DNA from: Albidovulum sediminicola
GTDB lineage: Bacteria > Pseudomonadota > Alphaproteobacteria > Rhodobacterales > Rhodobacteraceae
Length of the DNA: 64,000 nucleotides
Direction: 5' to 3'
Assembly (NCBI RefSeq): GCF_025751575.1
Contig: NZ_JAOWLA010000010.1
Coordinates: forward strand, 116,514 to 180,513
Positions 7,968 to 17,044 of the stretch are shown in pieces; position 1 is the first letter of the stretch; each line of letters begins with the position of its first letter. The notes under the pieces are model-generated. The model saw nothing but the letters and a program-made list of their open reading frames with translations. It ran no database searches and was not told the DNA's origin. A program made the position numbers and the translations under genes.

Positions 7968-9920
7968 ATGAGCCAGATTTCCCTGACCTTTCCCGATGGC
8001 AGCAAACGCGATTACGCCCGTGGCGTGACCGCCGCCGAAGTCGCGCAATCCATCGCCCCCTCGCTCGCCAAGGCCGCCATCTCGGCCAGCATCGACGGCA
8101 AGCACTGGGACCTGCAATGGCCGATCGAGGCCGACGCGCAGATCGCCATCCACACGATGAAGGACGACGCCCAGGCGCTCGAACTGATCCGGCACGACTT
8201 CGCCCATGTGATGGCGCGCGCGGTCCAGAAGCTCTGGCCCGAGGTCAAGGTCACCATCGGCCCGGTGATCGAGAACGGCTGGTACTACGACTTTGACCGG
8301 GACGCGCCCTTCACCCCCGAGGATCTGGGCGCGATCGAAAAGGAAATGCGCGCGATCATCAACGAACGCGACGCCGTCAAGACCGAGGTTTGGGAGCGGT
8401 CCCGCGCGATCGAGCACTACATTCGCAAGAACGAGCCCTTCAAGGTCGAGTTGATCGAGGCGATCCCCGGTGACGAACCGCTGCGCATGTATTGGCACGG
8501 CCACTGGCAAGACCTCTGCCGCGGTCCGCACCTTCAACACACCGGCCAGCTTCCAGCCGACGCCTTCAAGCTGATGTCGGTCGCCGGGGCCTACTGGCGC
8601 GGCGACCACACCAAGAAGCAGCTTCAGCGCATCTACGGCGTCGCCTTCAAGAACCGCGACGACCTCAAGGCCTACCTCACCATGCTGGAAGAGGCCGCCA
8701 AACGCGACCACCGCAAGCTTGGCCGCGAAATGGAGCTCTTCCACCTGCAGGAAGAAGCCCCGGGCATGGTCTTCTGGCACCCGAACGGATGGACGGTCTA
8801 CCGCACGCTCGAAGACTACATGCGCCGCCGCCTGCGCCGCGCGAACTACAAGGAAATCAAGACCCCGCAGGTCGTGGACCGCATCCTTTGGGAACGCTCA
8901 GGCCACTGGGAGGCCTACCGCGAGAACATGTTCATCGTCGAGGTGGACGAGGAAGGCGCGAAGGAAAAGCGGATCAACGCGCTCAAGCCGATGAACTGCC
9001 CCTGCCACGTTCAGGTCTACAACCAGGGTCTGAAGTCCTACCGCGACCTGCCGCTGCGCCTTGCGGAGTTCGGGTCGTGCCACCGCTACGAATCCTCCGG
9101 GTCGATGCATGGGCTGATGCGCGTGCGCGGCTTCACCCAAGACGACGCCCATATTTTCTGCACAGAGGACCAGATCGAGCAGGAATGCGCGGACTTCATC
9201 GGGCTCCTCTCCTCCATCTACCAGGATCTGGGCTTCACCAAGTTCGACGTGAAGCTCTCCACGCGCCCCGACGTGCGCGTGGGCTCGGACGAGATCTGGG
9301 ACAAGGCCGAGGCGGCGCTGGAGAACGCCGTGCGCAAGGTCACGAACGATTATGAGATCGACCCCGGCGAAGGCGCCTTCTACGGCCCGAAGCTCGACTT
9401 CAAGCTGACCGACGCGATCGGTCGCGAATGGCAGTGCGGCACCTTCCAGGCCGATTTCAACCTGCCGGTGCGCCTTGGTGCGGAATATGTGGGTGAGGAT
9501 GGGGCCAAGCACCGCCCCGTGATGCTGCACCGCGCGATCCTGGGCAGCTTCGAACGCTTCATCGGCATCCTGATCGAGAACTATGCGGGCAAGATGCCCT
9601 TCTGGCTCGCGCCGCGCCAGGTCGTCGTCGCCTCCATCGTCTCGGACGCGGACGAGTATGTGAACGAGGTCGCCGCGAAACTGCGCGACGCGGGCATCCG
9701 CGCCGAAGCCGACACGCGAAACGAAAAGATCAACTACAAGGTCCGCGAACACTCGCTGGGCAAGGTTCCCGTGATCCTCGCCATCGGGATGAAGGAAGTG
9801 GCGGAGCGGACCGTCTCCCTGCGCCGTCTCGGCGAAACGCGCACCGAGACCCTTTCGTTGGAGGACGCTCTGACCGGGCTGGTCGCCGAAGCGTCCCCGC
9901 CGGACCTGACCCGGCACTGA
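7968..9920 (+). CDS. thrS: Threonyl-tRNA synthetase
   Basis: The 650 residues hold the full bacterial ThrRS layout. An N-terminal TGS domain ([16 protein letters not shown]) is followed by the editing domain with its [12 protein letters not shown] signature. The class II catalytic core contains [10 protein letters not shown], whose Cys is the zinc ligand, and [17 protein letters not shown] as motif 2. The anticodon-binding domain follows ([10 protein letters not shown] onward). It charges tRNA-Thr with threonine and removes mischarged serine. ATG at 7968 is preceded by GAGGAGCC. A strong intrinsic terminator follows, so it is probably monocistronic. No T-box or other recognisable leader riboswitch is visible. 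Confidence 0.98.
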   Translation: MSQISLTFPDGSKRDYARGVTAAEVAQSIAPSLAKAAISASIDGKHWDLQWPIEADAQIAIHTMKDDAQALELIRHDFAHVMARAVQKLWPEVKVTIGPVIENGWYYDFDRDAPFTPEDLGAIEKEMRAIINERDAVKTEVWERSRAIEHYIRKNEPFKVELIEAIPGDEPLRMYWHGHWQDLCRGPHLQHTGQLPADAFKLMSVAGAYWRGDHTKKQLQRIYGVAFKNRDDLKAYLTMLEEAAKRDHRKLGREMELFHLQEEAPGMVFWHPNGWTVYRTLEDYMRRRLRRANYKEIKTPQVVDRILWERSGHWEAYRENMFIVEVDEEGAKEKRINALKPMNCPCHVQVYNQGLKSYRDLPLRLAEFGSCHRYESSGSMHGLMRVRGFTQDDAHIFCTEDQIEQECADFIGLLSSIYQDLGFTKFDVKLSTRPDVRVGSDEIWDKAEAALENAVRKVTNDYEIDPGEGAFYGPKLDFKLTDAIGREWQCGTFQADFNLPVRLGAEYVGEDGAKHRPVMLHRAILGSFERFIGILIENYAGKMPFWLAPRQVVVASIVSDADEYVNEVAAKLRDAGIRAEADTRNEKINYKVREHSLGKVPVILAIGMKEVAERTVSLRRLGETRTETLSLEDALTGLVAEASPPDLTRH

Positions 9921-9928
9921 CGAACACA

Positions 9929-9960
9929 TAAAAGCGCCTCCGAAACGGGGCGCTTTTTTT
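9929..9960 (+). terminator. Intrinsic terminator of thrS
   Basis: The stem AAAGCGCC...GGGCGCTTT with a nine-base loop is followed by TTTTTTT, nine bases after the thrS stop. Confidence 0.9.
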
Positions 9961-10110
9961 GACCCCTGCGAAAGGTGACCCGTGCCTGGGCTTTGTTTCA
10001 GCCGGTCACACGCGCGTGGGCCACGGCCTCGTTACTGGCGCGTGACGATGCGGAGCGGCTAGGACTCTCATGTCGAACACGAAACGACGCAAAACAACTG
10101 CAAGAGGAAG

Positions 10111-10407
10111 ATGATGTCCCACTCCATGAAAACGCTCGCCGTCGCCAGTTCGTTTGCGGCCGCGCTTGCCGCGCAGTTCGCGACGCCCGCCGCCGCCGAA
10201 GAGATGGAAAAGTGCTTTGGCGTAGCACTCGCCGGGCAGAACGATTGCGCAGCCGGCCCCGGCACGACCTGCGCTGGCACCGCGAAGGTGGATTACCAGG
10301 GCAATTCCTGGAAGCTCGTTCCCGCTGGCACCTGCGCCACGATGGAACTTCCGGACGGCCGCATGGGCTCTCTCGAAGCGCTCGACCGCGACCTGCCACA
10401 GGGCTGA
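10111..10407 (+). CDS. bufA: Bufferin precursor peptide (DUF2282/BufA1 type)
   Basis: This 98-residue peptide has a Sec signal ([17 protein letters not shown], cleavage after ATPAAA) and a mature part with four cysteines at residues 35, 46, 54 and 75, in [19 protein letters not shown] and LVPAGTC. These spacings match the DUF2282 family, now known as bufferin precursors. Family knowledge: bufferins are ribosomally made, exported peptides whose central cysteines are converted to thiooxazole groups by a DUF692 (MNIO) enzyme, and which bind copper in the periplasm. The next three genes are exactly the expected bufB-C-D partners. ATG codons at 10111 and 10114 are both possible; GAGGAAG lies just upstream. 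Which two cysteines are modified here is inference. Confidence 0.9.
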   Translation: MMSHSMKTLAVASSFAAALAAQFATPAAAEEMEKCFGVALAGQNDCAAGPGTTCAGTAKVDYQGNSWKLVPAGTCATMELPDGRMGSLEALDRDLPQG

Positions 10408-10467
10408 CCACGTTCCCCCCGCGTCCCGGCGCGGGGGGCCGTCCGCGAACGAAAGGGGGCCGACGCG

Positions 10468-11328
10468 ATGGACCCGACAACCCGCCACCTCCCGCAGCGC
10501 CCCGGTGTTGGCTACAAGCCCCAGCACTTTTCGAACATTATTGCCGGTGCAGACCCGGTCAAATGGCTTGAGATCCACGCAGAAAACTACATGGGCGACG
10601 GCGGGCGCCCCATCGCCCAGCTGCGCCACCTGGCCGAACGCTTTCCGATCTCGGTTCACGGTGTCGGCCTGTCGATCGGCGGTGAAGGGCCGCTCGACCG
10701 GGAGCATCTGGCCCGGCACAGGCACCTGAACGACTGGCTGAACCCGGCGAGTTTCTCCGAGCACCTCGCATGGTCCACCCACGGGGCGGAGTTCCTGAAC
10801 GATCTCCTGCCGCTGCCCTATACCGAGGCGACGCTGACGCGTGTCGCCGATCACATCGACGAGGTCCAGGAGGCTCTGGGGCGCAGGATGCTTCTGGAAA
10901 ACCCCTCGGTTTACCTGTCCTTCAGCGGCTCCCACCTCGATGAGATCGAGTTTCTGGGCGAACTTGCCCGCCGCACCGGCTGCGGCCTCCTCTTGGATGT
11001 GAACAACGTCTACGTGTCCTGCACCAACCGGTGCACCAGCCCCGAGGACTACATCGACCGCTTTCCGCACGCCTTGGTCGGAGAGATCCACTTGGGCGGC
11101 CATGACGAGGATCGCGACGATTCCGGCCGGCCTTTGCTGATCGACGCCCATGGGTCAGAGGTGGTCGATCCCGTTTGGCAGCTTTACGCGCGCACGATCG
11201 AACTCGGCGGCCCCAAGCCCACGCTGATTGAATGGGACAATGATGTGCCCGACTGGCCGGTTCTCGCGACAGAGGCCCACCGCGCGGCCCGAATCCTTGA
11301 CCCTGTGCTTGAGAGGGTGACCGCATGA
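10468..11328 (+). CDS. bufB: Multinuclear non-heme iron-dependent oxidase (DUF692), bufferin-modifying enzyme BufB
   Basis: The 286-residue protein is a TIM-barrel DUF692/MNIO family member. Expected iron ligands are visible in order: [51 protein letters not shown] and LIEWD. Family knowledge: these enzymes use two or three irons and oxygen to rearrange cysteines of a RiPP precursor, here most likely BufA encoded 60 bases upstream. It overlaps bufC by ATGA, so the two are probably co-translated. BufB-type enzymes need BufC to recruit the precursor. No signal peptide, so modification happens in the cytoplasm before export. Confidence 0.93.
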   Translation: MDPTTRHLPQRPGVGYKPQHFSNIIAGADPVKWLEIHAENYMGDGGRPIAQLRHLAERFPISVHGVGLSIGGEGPLDREHLARHRHLNDWLNPASFSEHLAWSTHGAEFLNDLLPLPYTEATLTRVADHIDEVQEALGRRMLLENPSVYLSFSGSHLDEIEFLGELARRTGCGLLLDVNNVYVSCTNRCTSPEDYIDRFPHALVGEIHLGGHDEDRDDSGRPLLIDAHGSEVVDPVWQLYARTIELGGPKPTLIEWDNDVPDWPVLATEAHRAARILDPVLERVTA

Positions 11329-12068
11329 CACAGTCCGAGTTCCGCGCGGCCCTCCTTGATCCCGAGGGTCCGCTTCCGGCCGGCCTTACCGACCCGGAAG
11401 GGCGTCCGGCGCCAAAGCGTTTCAACGTCTACCGCAACAATGTCACCGTATCCCTGACCGAGGCGTTGCGGCAGGCGTTTCCCGTCGTCCGCGCCCTTGT
11501 GGGGGAGGAATTCTTTACCGCCATGGCGCAGGTTCATCTGCGCGCGCACCCGCCCCGGTCGCCGCTTCTGATGTTCTACGGCGAGGACATGCCCGCATTC
11601 CTTGAAGGGTTCGCGCCGGTCCGGCACCTGGGATATCTTCCCGACGTCGCGCGCCTCGAACTGGCCCTGCGGCAGTCCTACCACGCGGCGGAAGCGCCCC
11701 CGATGCCTTCCGAACTGTTCGGCGCGCTGGGACCTGATCGCCTGATGCGCGCCCGGATCGTCTTCGTCCCCGCCGTGCGTCTGATCCGGTCGCGCTGGCC
11801 CGTTCATGCGATCTGGGCCGCGAACGCCAGGGGAGAGGCCCCGCCCACCGCCGCAACGCCGCAGGACACGCTGATCACGCGCCCCTCCTACGACCCGGAA
11901 CCGGTCCTTCTGCCGCCGGGCGCGGGCAACTTCGTCGCCGCGCTCCTTGCTGGCGCGCGCCTGGGTGAAGCGATCGAGCAAGGCCCTGAGTTCGATCTGA
12001 CCGCAACCCTGACGATCCTGATGGCGCGCGGCGCCATCGCCCAGATCCAGGAAGGAGACGCCCCGTGA
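11325..12068 (+). CDS. bufC: Bufferin precursor-recognition protein BufC (DUF2063, HvfC/BufC family)
   Basis: The 247-residue protein starts in an ATGA overlap with bufB. The N-terminal ~95 residues match DUF2063, with the typical [22 protein letters not shown] followed by [12 protein letters not shown] and [19 protein letters not shown] (the 'YRNN' and 'HPP' landmarks of the family). The C-terminal half is more variable. Family knowledge: HvfC/BufC proteins form a complex with the DUF692 enzyme and bind the precursor peptide, acting as the RiPP recognition partner. It stops inside the GTGA overlap with the DoxX gene, so bufB-bufC-bufD form one translationally coupled block. Confidence 0.9.
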   Translation: MTQSEFRAALLDPEGPLPAGLTDPEGRPAPKRFNVYRNNVTVSLTEALRQAFPVVRALVGEEFFTAMAQVHLRAHPPRSPLLMFYGEDMPAFLEGFAPVRHLGYLPDVARLELALRQSYHAAEAPPMPSELFGALGPDRLMRARIVFVPAVRLIRSRWPVHAIWAANARGEAPPTAATPQDTLITRPSYDPEPVLLPPGAGNFVAALLAGARLGEAIEQGPEFDLTATLTILMARGAIAQIQEGDAP

Positions 12069-12616
12069 AAGCCATCCTCGCCCTTCATGACCGCGCCGCC
12101 GCCTTGCTAGACCGCCTGGCGCCCGGCGCGTTGCCGACGCTCGCCCGCCTCGGCTTTGCGGGGGTCTTGCTCGTCTACTTCTGGACCTCGGCCCGCAGCA
12201 AGCTGGGCGAAGGCCCCTTGGGTTTTCTGAACCCCAGAGACGGGGCCTATATCCAGATCTTTCCCAAGACGGTTGCCGCAGTGGGCTACGATGTGAGCCA
12301 GTTGAGCCTTTTCCATGACCTCGTGGTCCTTGCGGGCACGCTCGCGGAACTGACCCTGCCCGCCCTGATTCTGGTGGGGTTGTTCACCCGGCTGGCGGCG
12401 CTTGGGATGATGGGCTTCGTCGTCGTGCAAAGCCTGACCGACGTTTATGGTCACGACGTCGCGGGCGACGATCTGGGGCGCTGGTTCGACGCGGCCTCGG
12501 ATGCGCTGATCCTTGATCAGCGGGCACTCTGGATGCTCCTGCTCGCGGTGCTCGTCTTCCTCGGGGCAGGACCGCTGTCGCTGGACCGGCTTTTGCGCCG
12601 TCGCAGTGGCCACTGA
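12065..12616 (+). CDS. bufD: DoxX family membrane protein (BufD-type)
   Basis: The 183-residue integral membrane protein uses a GTG start in a GTGA overlap with bufC. About four hydrophobic helices are visible: near LARLGFAGVLLVYFWTSA, LVVLAGTLAELTLPALILVG, AALGMMGFVVVQSL and ALWMLLLAVLVFLGAG. This is the DoxX fold. Family knowledge: DoxX proteins commonly end MNIO/bufferin operons, but their role there is unsettled (redox or quinone-linked partner has been proposed for the family). Placement as fourth gene of the operon is the main support for the bufD symbol. Confidence 0.85.
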   Translation: MKAILALHDRAAALLDRLAPGALPTLARLGFAGVLLVYFWTSARSKLGEGPLGFLNPRDGAYIQIFPKTVAAVGYDVSQLSLFHDLVVLAGTLAELTLPALILVGLFTRLAALGMMGFVVVQSLTDVYGHDVAGDDLGRWFDAASDALILDQRALWMLLLAVLVFLGAGPLSLDRLLRRRSGH

Positions 12617-12785
12617 CTTTGCTGTCAAAATCCTTGATTTTTTATCGAAATCGCTCATCCTTCACCCGCGTGACCGCAGACTTTCTACCGCTCCCTCGTT
12701 TCGGGGCAGCCGGACTGACTGAAAGACCTGGCTGCACGATCCGCCGGCAATCTCGCAGGCGGAGAACTAAACAGGGAGTAAACGG

Positions 12786-12992
12786 ATGGCCACCGGCACC
12801 GTGAAATGGTTCAATTCGACGAAGGGTTATGGCTTCATCGCCCCCGACGATGGCGGGAAGGACATTTTCGTCCATATCTCCGCGGTCGAGCGGGCTGGCT
12901 TGAAGTCGCTGAACGACAACCAGAAGGTTTCCTACGAGCTCCAGTCGGGCCGCGACGGGCGGTCCTCGGCCTCGGACCTGAAGCTTCTCTGA
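12786..12992 (+). CDS. cspA: Cold-shock domain protein
   Basis: The 68-residue protein is a single cold-shock domain with both nucleic-acid-binding motifs, KGYGFIAPD (RNP1) and DIFVHISAV (RNP2), and starts [10 protein letters not shown]. It binds single-stranded nucleic acid and acts as an RNA chaperone in the cytoplasm. AGGGAG lies seven bases before the ATG. The 169-base gap after bufD is AT-rich at its start and could hold its own promoter and a long leader, as usual for csp genes; cold induction cannot be read from sequence. A strong hairpin terminator follows. Which csp paralogue this corresponds to is not determinable. Confidence 0.95.
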   Translation: MATGTVKWFNSTKGYGFIAPDDGGKDIFVHISAVERAGLKSLNDNQKVSYELQSGRDGRSSASDLKLL

Positions 12993-13011
12993 CCTTCACG
13001 AATCGGCTTGT

Positions 13012-13038
13012 AGCGGCCCGCCTGGCGGGCCGCTTTCA
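13012..13038 (+). terminator. Intrinsic terminator of csp gene
   Basis: The perfect ten-base arms GCGGCCCGCC and GGCGGGCCGC are followed by TTTCATTT. It overlaps the 3' end of the convergent ArsC-like gene. Confidence 0.75.
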
Positions 13039-13362
13039 TTTGAGGATCAGGGCCTTGCTCTCGGGCGTCCAGCCAAGCGCGAGGACCCCGTCACGTTCCA
13101 GAACGGGCCGCTTCATCAGTGCCGGATGCGCCGCAAGCAAATCCGCGGGATCGCGCTCGCGCTCTTCAGGCCCAAGCGCGCGCCAGGTGGTCGAGGCGCG
13201 GTTTGCCAGCCTGTCCCCGAACGCGGCAAGGAAGCGGGAAATATCCGCCGATTCAAGCGGTTCGGCGCGGACATCGCGGAAGGTGACGGACAACCCCGCC
13301 GCTTCGATCTCTTTGCGCGCTTTCCGGCATGTATCGCAGTTGGCGATTCCGTAGAGCATCAT
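13036..13362 (-). CDS. ArsC/Spx-like (YffB-type) thioredoxin-fold protein
   Basis: The 108-residue protein carries the ArsC/Spx/YffB fold: redox-type NCDTCRKA near residues 8-15, a FRDVR strand and KRPVLERDG with the conserved Lys-Arg-Pro. Length and the CxxC arrangement fit the YffB/MgsR group more than true arsenate reductases, which have a different Cys set and lie beside ars genes absent here. It is probably a cytoplasmic thiol-dependent reductase or regulator; substrate unknown. The start is ATGATG at 13362/13359. It converges on the csp gene. Confidence 0.82.
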   Translation of the reverse strand: MMLYGIANCDTCRKARKEIEAAGLSVTFRDVRAEPLESADISRFLAAFGDRLANRASTTWRALGPEERERDPADLLAAHPALMKRPVLERDGVLALGWTPESKALILK

Positions 13363-13459
13363 GGGGTGGCCCTTCCCAAGTCGTCAGACGCATCGGCATA
13401 TCAGCCGAGTCAGGCCGGAACAAGCCGAACGGATCGTGGCGGCCCGGCACTGCGCGACG

Positions 13460-13624
13460 CTAGAACGCCTCCTCGACCAGGCGCAGTTCCCGGTCGCGCA
13501 CGACCTTCATGATCCCGCGATCCTTGTGGTAGTCATCGACCATCCGCTCGCACCCCGCTGTGGTGAAGAAGGCGACGGTCAGAAGCAGGAATGTCAGGTC
13601 AACGTGTGAAAGGGGTCGGGGCAC
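13460..13624 (-). CDS. Putative small lipoprotein (54 aa, GTG start)
   Basis: This open frame reads MPRPLSHVDL, then the hydrophobic TFLLLTVAFFTTAGC resembling a lipoprotein signal with Cys at about residue 25, then a charged tail with CERMVDDYHKDRG and RDRELRLVEEAF. GAGAG lies nine bases before the GTG. The amphipathic, charged tail after a short signal looks like a real product, and it fills a gap otherwise empty between the ArsC-like and BCCT genes. The lipobox has Thr rather than Leu at -3, which weakens the call. I do not recognise the family. Confidence 0.4.
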   Translation of the reverse strand: MPRPLSHVDLTFLLLTVAFFTTAGCERMVDDYHKDRGIMKVVRDRELRLVEEAF

Positions 13625-13777
13625 TTTCGGCAACTCTCAACGAGGTCCACGAAGGAAGGCTCTCACGTCGCCGCAGGTGCTACAAGAGGCCGCGTAGGCC
13701 CCGTCGCCCCGCAAAGGGAGGGGCCGCCGATCCTTTCGGTTAGCTGCCCCAACGCGCAGGCTGGAAGCGGCGGGCCG
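13625..13777. other. Intergenic stretch, no feature recognised
   Basis: Between the putative lipoprotein and the BCCT gene I see no convincing gene, repeat or terminator with a T-run. The whole gap 13363-13777 contains only the small lipoprotein candidate. Confidence 0.5.
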
Positions 13778-15400
13778 TCAGGCCCTCTCGCCTCCACGAC
13801 GGGCCGCCCCGATCATCATGACCACCGCGACCAGCATCAAGGCCATGATCGCCGAGAAGGGAACCGCGCCGACGATCATCACATCGCGAATCGAGGCGAC
13901 CCCGCCAACGGCCATGACCGCGCCCGTGATGGCGGCGATCACCACCGCCCAGAGCATGGAATGCATCGGCGTCTCGGCAAGATCGCTCCCCGCCGCGCCG
14001 ATCGACTTGATCGCGATGATCGCGGCGGTGGTGGAGGCGACGATCAGGACGAGGAACAGAAAGACGAGTACCGCCTTGATCACCAGCGCGCCCTCGGGCG
14101 CAAGCATCAGGTCAACCGCCTGGTAGATGCGGAAAGCATGCTCCGCCGCCAGGATCTTGCCTCCGGCTGTTCCGTCCCCTTCCAACAGAAGCGCCGAGCC
14201 CCCCGTGCCCGCGAACCAGACGAAGCACATCGCGGTGGGCACGAACATGGCGCCAAGGATGAACTCCCGCAGGGTTCTTCCGCGCGAAATCCGCGCGAGG
14301 AACACGCCGACGAAGGGCGCGAAGGCGATCCACCAGGCCCAGTAGAAGATGGTCCACTCGCCCTGCCAGGCGCGCTGCTCTGCCGCGACGGCAGAGGCGC
14401 CCGGATCATAGAGCGTCGTGATCAGCACCGGCAGTTGCGTGAAGTAATCGGCCGAGGCCTCAAGAAGCAAACCGGCGACCCGCGTTCCGCCGCCGAAGGC
14501 GACAAAGACGGTAAGCACACAGAACGCAAGCGCAATTCCGAACTGAGATGTCCATTTGATGCCCCGCTCCACCCCCGAAACGACGCTGGCGATCGCGATG
14601 GATATCGCGACGACCAGCGCGGTCAGCAATGCGGTCAGCGGCGGGTTTCCGGCTTGATCGGCGAAAAACCTGCTTCCCGTCAACACCGACAGGCCCGAGC
14701 AGATCTGCTCCAGCCCCAGCACGATCGTCGTCGTGATCCCGGCGATGATCGCCAGAAGCGAGATGATGTCGATCAGGTGTCCAAGCGGACCTTCCAGCCT
14801 GTGCCCGAAGAGCGGCGTCAGCGCGGAGCGCATGGTCATCGGCTGGTTGTACCTGTGGCAGGCGAGCCCCAGCGCCAGTCCCGTCACCGCGTAGCAGGCC
14901 CAGGCCGACAGTCCCCAGTGCAGGTAGACGAAGCGCAGCGCCGAGACGGCTTGCTCCGACGGGCTCAGCTTAGTCGCGGCCCCGAGGTTCTCCGGGTTCC
15001 GGACGAAATGTGAGACCGGCTCGCTGACAGAAAAGACGAGGATGCCGACGCCGATCCCGGCGCAGAACATCATGCAAAGCCAGGCAAGGGTGCTGTGTTC
15101 GGGGATCGCACCGTCCGGTCCAAGCACGATCCGGCCCGCCGACGGCAAGACCACCAGGAGCAGGCAGAAGAAGACGAACGCCGCCATCAGATAGATGTAC
15201 CAGCCTCCGAAAAGGCTCAGCGTCAGCGTCCGAAGCGTTCCGATCGCCGCGCCCGAGGCCCCTGGAAGAAGCACAAGCAGCGCGACCAGAAATAGAGTGA
15301 TCGTCTTGGTGGCCATCGCCACAACGGGGTTAAAGCCCTGGTAGAAACCCTGGCCGACCGTATGGATCTCTAACCTTGTAATGTTGCCTTCGAAGGCCAT
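13778..15400 (-). CDS. BCCT family betaine/carnitine/choline transporter
   Basis: The 540-residue protein has about twelve membrane helices. It shows the BCCT signatures HWGLSAWACYAVTGL in the substrate-site helix and FYWAWWIAFAPFVGVFLAR followed by ISRGRTLREF. Family knowledge: these transporters take up quaternary ammonium compounds such as glycine betaine with Na+ or H+ and often respond to osmotic stress. The ATG at 15400 is preceded by GGGAGC; an in-frame Met at 15430 would add ten residues and bury the Shine-Dalgarno. The SD lies in the 3' arm of a small hairpin. The C-terminal tail after the last helix is short (RRGGERA), so a large osmosensing domain like that of BetP is missing. Confidence 0.92.
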   Translation of the reverse strand: MAFEGNITRLEIHTVGQGFYQGFNPVVAMATKTITLFLVALLVLLPGASGAAIGTLRTLTLSLFGGWYIYLMAAFVFFCLLLVVLPSAGRIVLGPDGAIPEHSTLAWLCMMFCAGIGVGILVFSVSEPVSHFVRNPENLGAATKLSPSEQAVSALRFVYLHWGLSAWACYAVTGLALGLACHRYNQPMTMRSALTPLFGHRLEGPLGHLIDIISLLAIIAGITTTIVLGLEQICSGLSVLTGSRFFADQAGNPPLTALLTALVVAISIAIASVVSGVERGIKWTSQFGIALAFCVLTVFVAFGGGTRVAGLLLEASADYFTQLPVLITTLYDPGASAVAAEQRAWQGEWTIFYWAWWIAFAPFVGVFLARISRGRTLREFILGAMFVPTAMCFVWFAGTGGSALLLEGDGTAGGKILAAEHAFRIYQAVDLMLAPEGALVIKAVLVFLFLVLIVASTTAAIIAIKSIGAAGSDLAETPMHSMLWAVVIAAITGAVMAVGGVASIRDVMIVGAVPFSAIMALMLVAVVMMIGAARRGGERA

Positions 15401-15406
15401 GTGAAG

Positions 15407-15422
15407 CTCCCTTCCGTGGGAG
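15407..15422 (-). promoter_or_regulatory. Hairpin that includes the Shine-Dalgarno of the BCCT gene
   Basis: On the minus strand, CTCCC, a six-base loop and GGGAG form a hairpin whose 3' arm is the ribosome binding site, six bases before ATG. It could lower translation, but it is short and may be chance. Confidence 0.3.
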
Positions 15423-15931
15423 TCACTCACCGGCCGCGATTGCCGCGACCTTCACCCCCGCCCGAAAGAGTCCGACTCAATTGTCGCAGAAATGTTTGAG
15501 CAGGCGCCTACGCGCCGCGAGCGCGGAAGAAGGCAGATCTGCACGCAGTTCACCGCAGGGCGCAAGATCGGATGCTGAGCAGCGGGCAGGAGGTCTGACC
15601 CGCAACCGGAGATTTTCGTCCGCGCCTCCGTATGATCTTCACGCGGGTGGCGTCCTCATGCGGGCCGTCGCCGCGTACCGCGCCGCCAGCCGGCAAGGGT
15701 GCCTCTTAGAACACCACGATCGGACCTGGTTCGGCGGTTCCATGCATCTGCGCTCTTATGGGACACACAGAAAGCGGCGACAGGTAGCCTGGGGCGCTAG
15801 ATGGCACGGGTCTCAGCCACGTCACATGCGAAAGTCAGCCGTTCGAGGACGCCCGAGCGAACCCTCTCGCGAGCCCGACCTCAGGCGAGTCGCGGACCCG
15901 CGGAAAAGCGATGTAATTTCGGGGGGAAGGA
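15423..15931. other. About 510-base gap without a recognisable gene
   Basis: Open frames across this stretch run into the tRNA-His gene or are Arg/Ser-rich without a ribosome site or family motif, so I do not call a gene. It must hold the BCCT promoter and the 3' trailer of tRNA-His. I find no att-like repeat of the tRNA 3' end and no integrase fragment. Confidence 0.5.
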
Positions 15932-16008
15932 TGGTACCGCCTCCCCGGCTCGAACGGGGGACCCCCAGATCCACAATCTGGTGCTCTAACCAACTGAGCT
16001 AAGGCGGC
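15932..16008 (-). tRNA. tRNA-His (anticodon GTG)
   Basis: The minus-strand cloverleaf is complete: acceptor GCCGCCT/AGGCGGT, D arm GCTC...GAGC, anticodon stem CCAGA/TCTGG with loop TTGTGGA (anticodon GTG), variable GGGTC, T arm CCCCG TTCGAGC CGGGG, discriminator A73 and encoded CCA. The base before G1 is T, so the G-1 typical of other bacterial tRNA-His genes is not encoded, and residue 73 is A rather than C. Alphaproteobacteria are known to have this altered tRNA-His with a matching HisRS. The first pair is G1-U72. Confidence 0.96.
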
Positions 16009-16121
16009 ACGACCGGCGTGCGGTGCGCGACCGATTAGGGCTTTCGCGCGTCGGGGTCAACCGGAAAATCGGAACCAATGCCCATCGGCACCTCTCTCCG
16101 CATCAGATGGGGGCGCCACCC

Positions 16122-17027
16122 TCACAAGTCCAGTTCCCAGATCTGATCGATCACCGAGCGGCCGAAGGCCTGCGCGGGTTGTTGCCCCGTCATGCGGAAC
16201 CCGGTGGCGGCGTAAAGCCCACAGGCGGCGGCGTGGCTCTTGTGCGTCCACAGGACCATCCGGTTGTAGCCGAAGGCGCGGGCGTGGTTCAGGCAGGTCT
16301 CCAGCATCCGGCGGCCAAGGCCGATTCCCCTTGCCTTGGGCTCCAGCAGGAAGAGCCTCAGCCGTGCGGTATCCGCATCCTCATGGACGCAGAAGATCGA
16401 GCCCAGACGCTCCGCGCCCCGGCAGGCGATCCAGGCGCGATCCCGTCCGGCAACGCGCGTCGTGAGGAACCCGGCGACGATTCCGGCCACCAGCGCCTCG
16501 AAGCTGAGGTCATAGCCTTCGTCCCTCGCGTAGAGCGTGCCGTGACGCTGGGTGATCCAGCCCGCATCCCCGGCTTGAAGATCGCGCAACGCCACCTCTT
16601 CCGCCCGGATCGGCGCGGCATGGCGGGCGGCGTCCAGCAAAACCAGGCGGCCCGCCTCAGGCATCCGCGTCAGCCGGGCGGCGATATCGGCGCGCGAGGC
16701 CGCCTCAAGCCGCGCCATCGCGGCACGCCCGGCATCTGTCATCGCGATGGTGCGCCGGCGCCCATCCTGCGGATCGGGTGGACGGGACAGCCAGCCGTGC
16801 TGCTCGAACTGGCCCAGGATGCGGCTCATGTGGCCCTCATCCATCCCCAACCGGCCCGAGACCTCGCGGGCGGAGCCGCCGCCCCCTAGCGCCAGTTCGA
16901 ACAGAACGCGCGCCTCGGCCACACCGAGGCCCGAGCCGAGGTAGTTGCGCCCCAGAAGGCCCAGCGCGCGCGTCCAGTCGCGGTTGAGCGCGCGCACCAG
17001 GTCGATGTCGTCGGCAGGGATGTCCAT
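16122..17027 (-). CDS. MarR family regulator fused to GNAT acetyltransferase
   Basis: The 301-residue protein has two domains. Residues ~10-140 are a MarR winged helix (VAEARVLFELALGGG, then SGRLGMDEGHMSRILGQFEQHGWLSRPPDPQDGRR). Residues ~150-301 are a GNAT domain with the acetyl-CoA loop GIGLGRRMLETCLNHAR and a C-terminal AACGLYAATGFRM. This fusion is a known architecture, usually annotated helix-turn-helix/GNAT. It is divergent from a small DUF6324 gene, and the shared promoter holds a perfect inverted repeat that is its likely operator, implying autoregulation. The acetyl acceptor and inducer are unknown. Confidence 0.9.
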   Translation of the reverse strand: MDIPADDIDLVRALNRDWTRALGLLGRNYLGSGLGVAEARVLFELALGGGGSAREVSGRLGMDEGHMSRILGQFEQHGWLSRPPDPQDGRRRTIAMTDAGRAAMARLEAASRADIAARLTRMPEAGRLVLLDAARHAAPIRAEEVALRDLQAGDAGWITQRHGTLYARDEGYDLSFEALVAGIVAGFLTTRVAGRDRAWIACRGAERLGSIFCVHEDADTARLRLFLLEPKARGIGLGRRMLETCLNHARAFGYNRMVLWTHKSHAAACGLYAATGFRMTGQQPAQAFGRSVIDQIWELDL

Positions 17028-17044
17028 GCCCGAGCTTGGCGCAG

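Noticed and set aside
13036..13362. Arsenate reductase call for the ArsC-like protein
   Set aside because: No ars operon context and the motif set fits the YffB/Spx-like group better.
15481..16002. 173-codon frame next to tRNA-His
   Set aside because: It runs through the tRNA gene, is Arg/Ser-rich and has no ribosome site or family motif.
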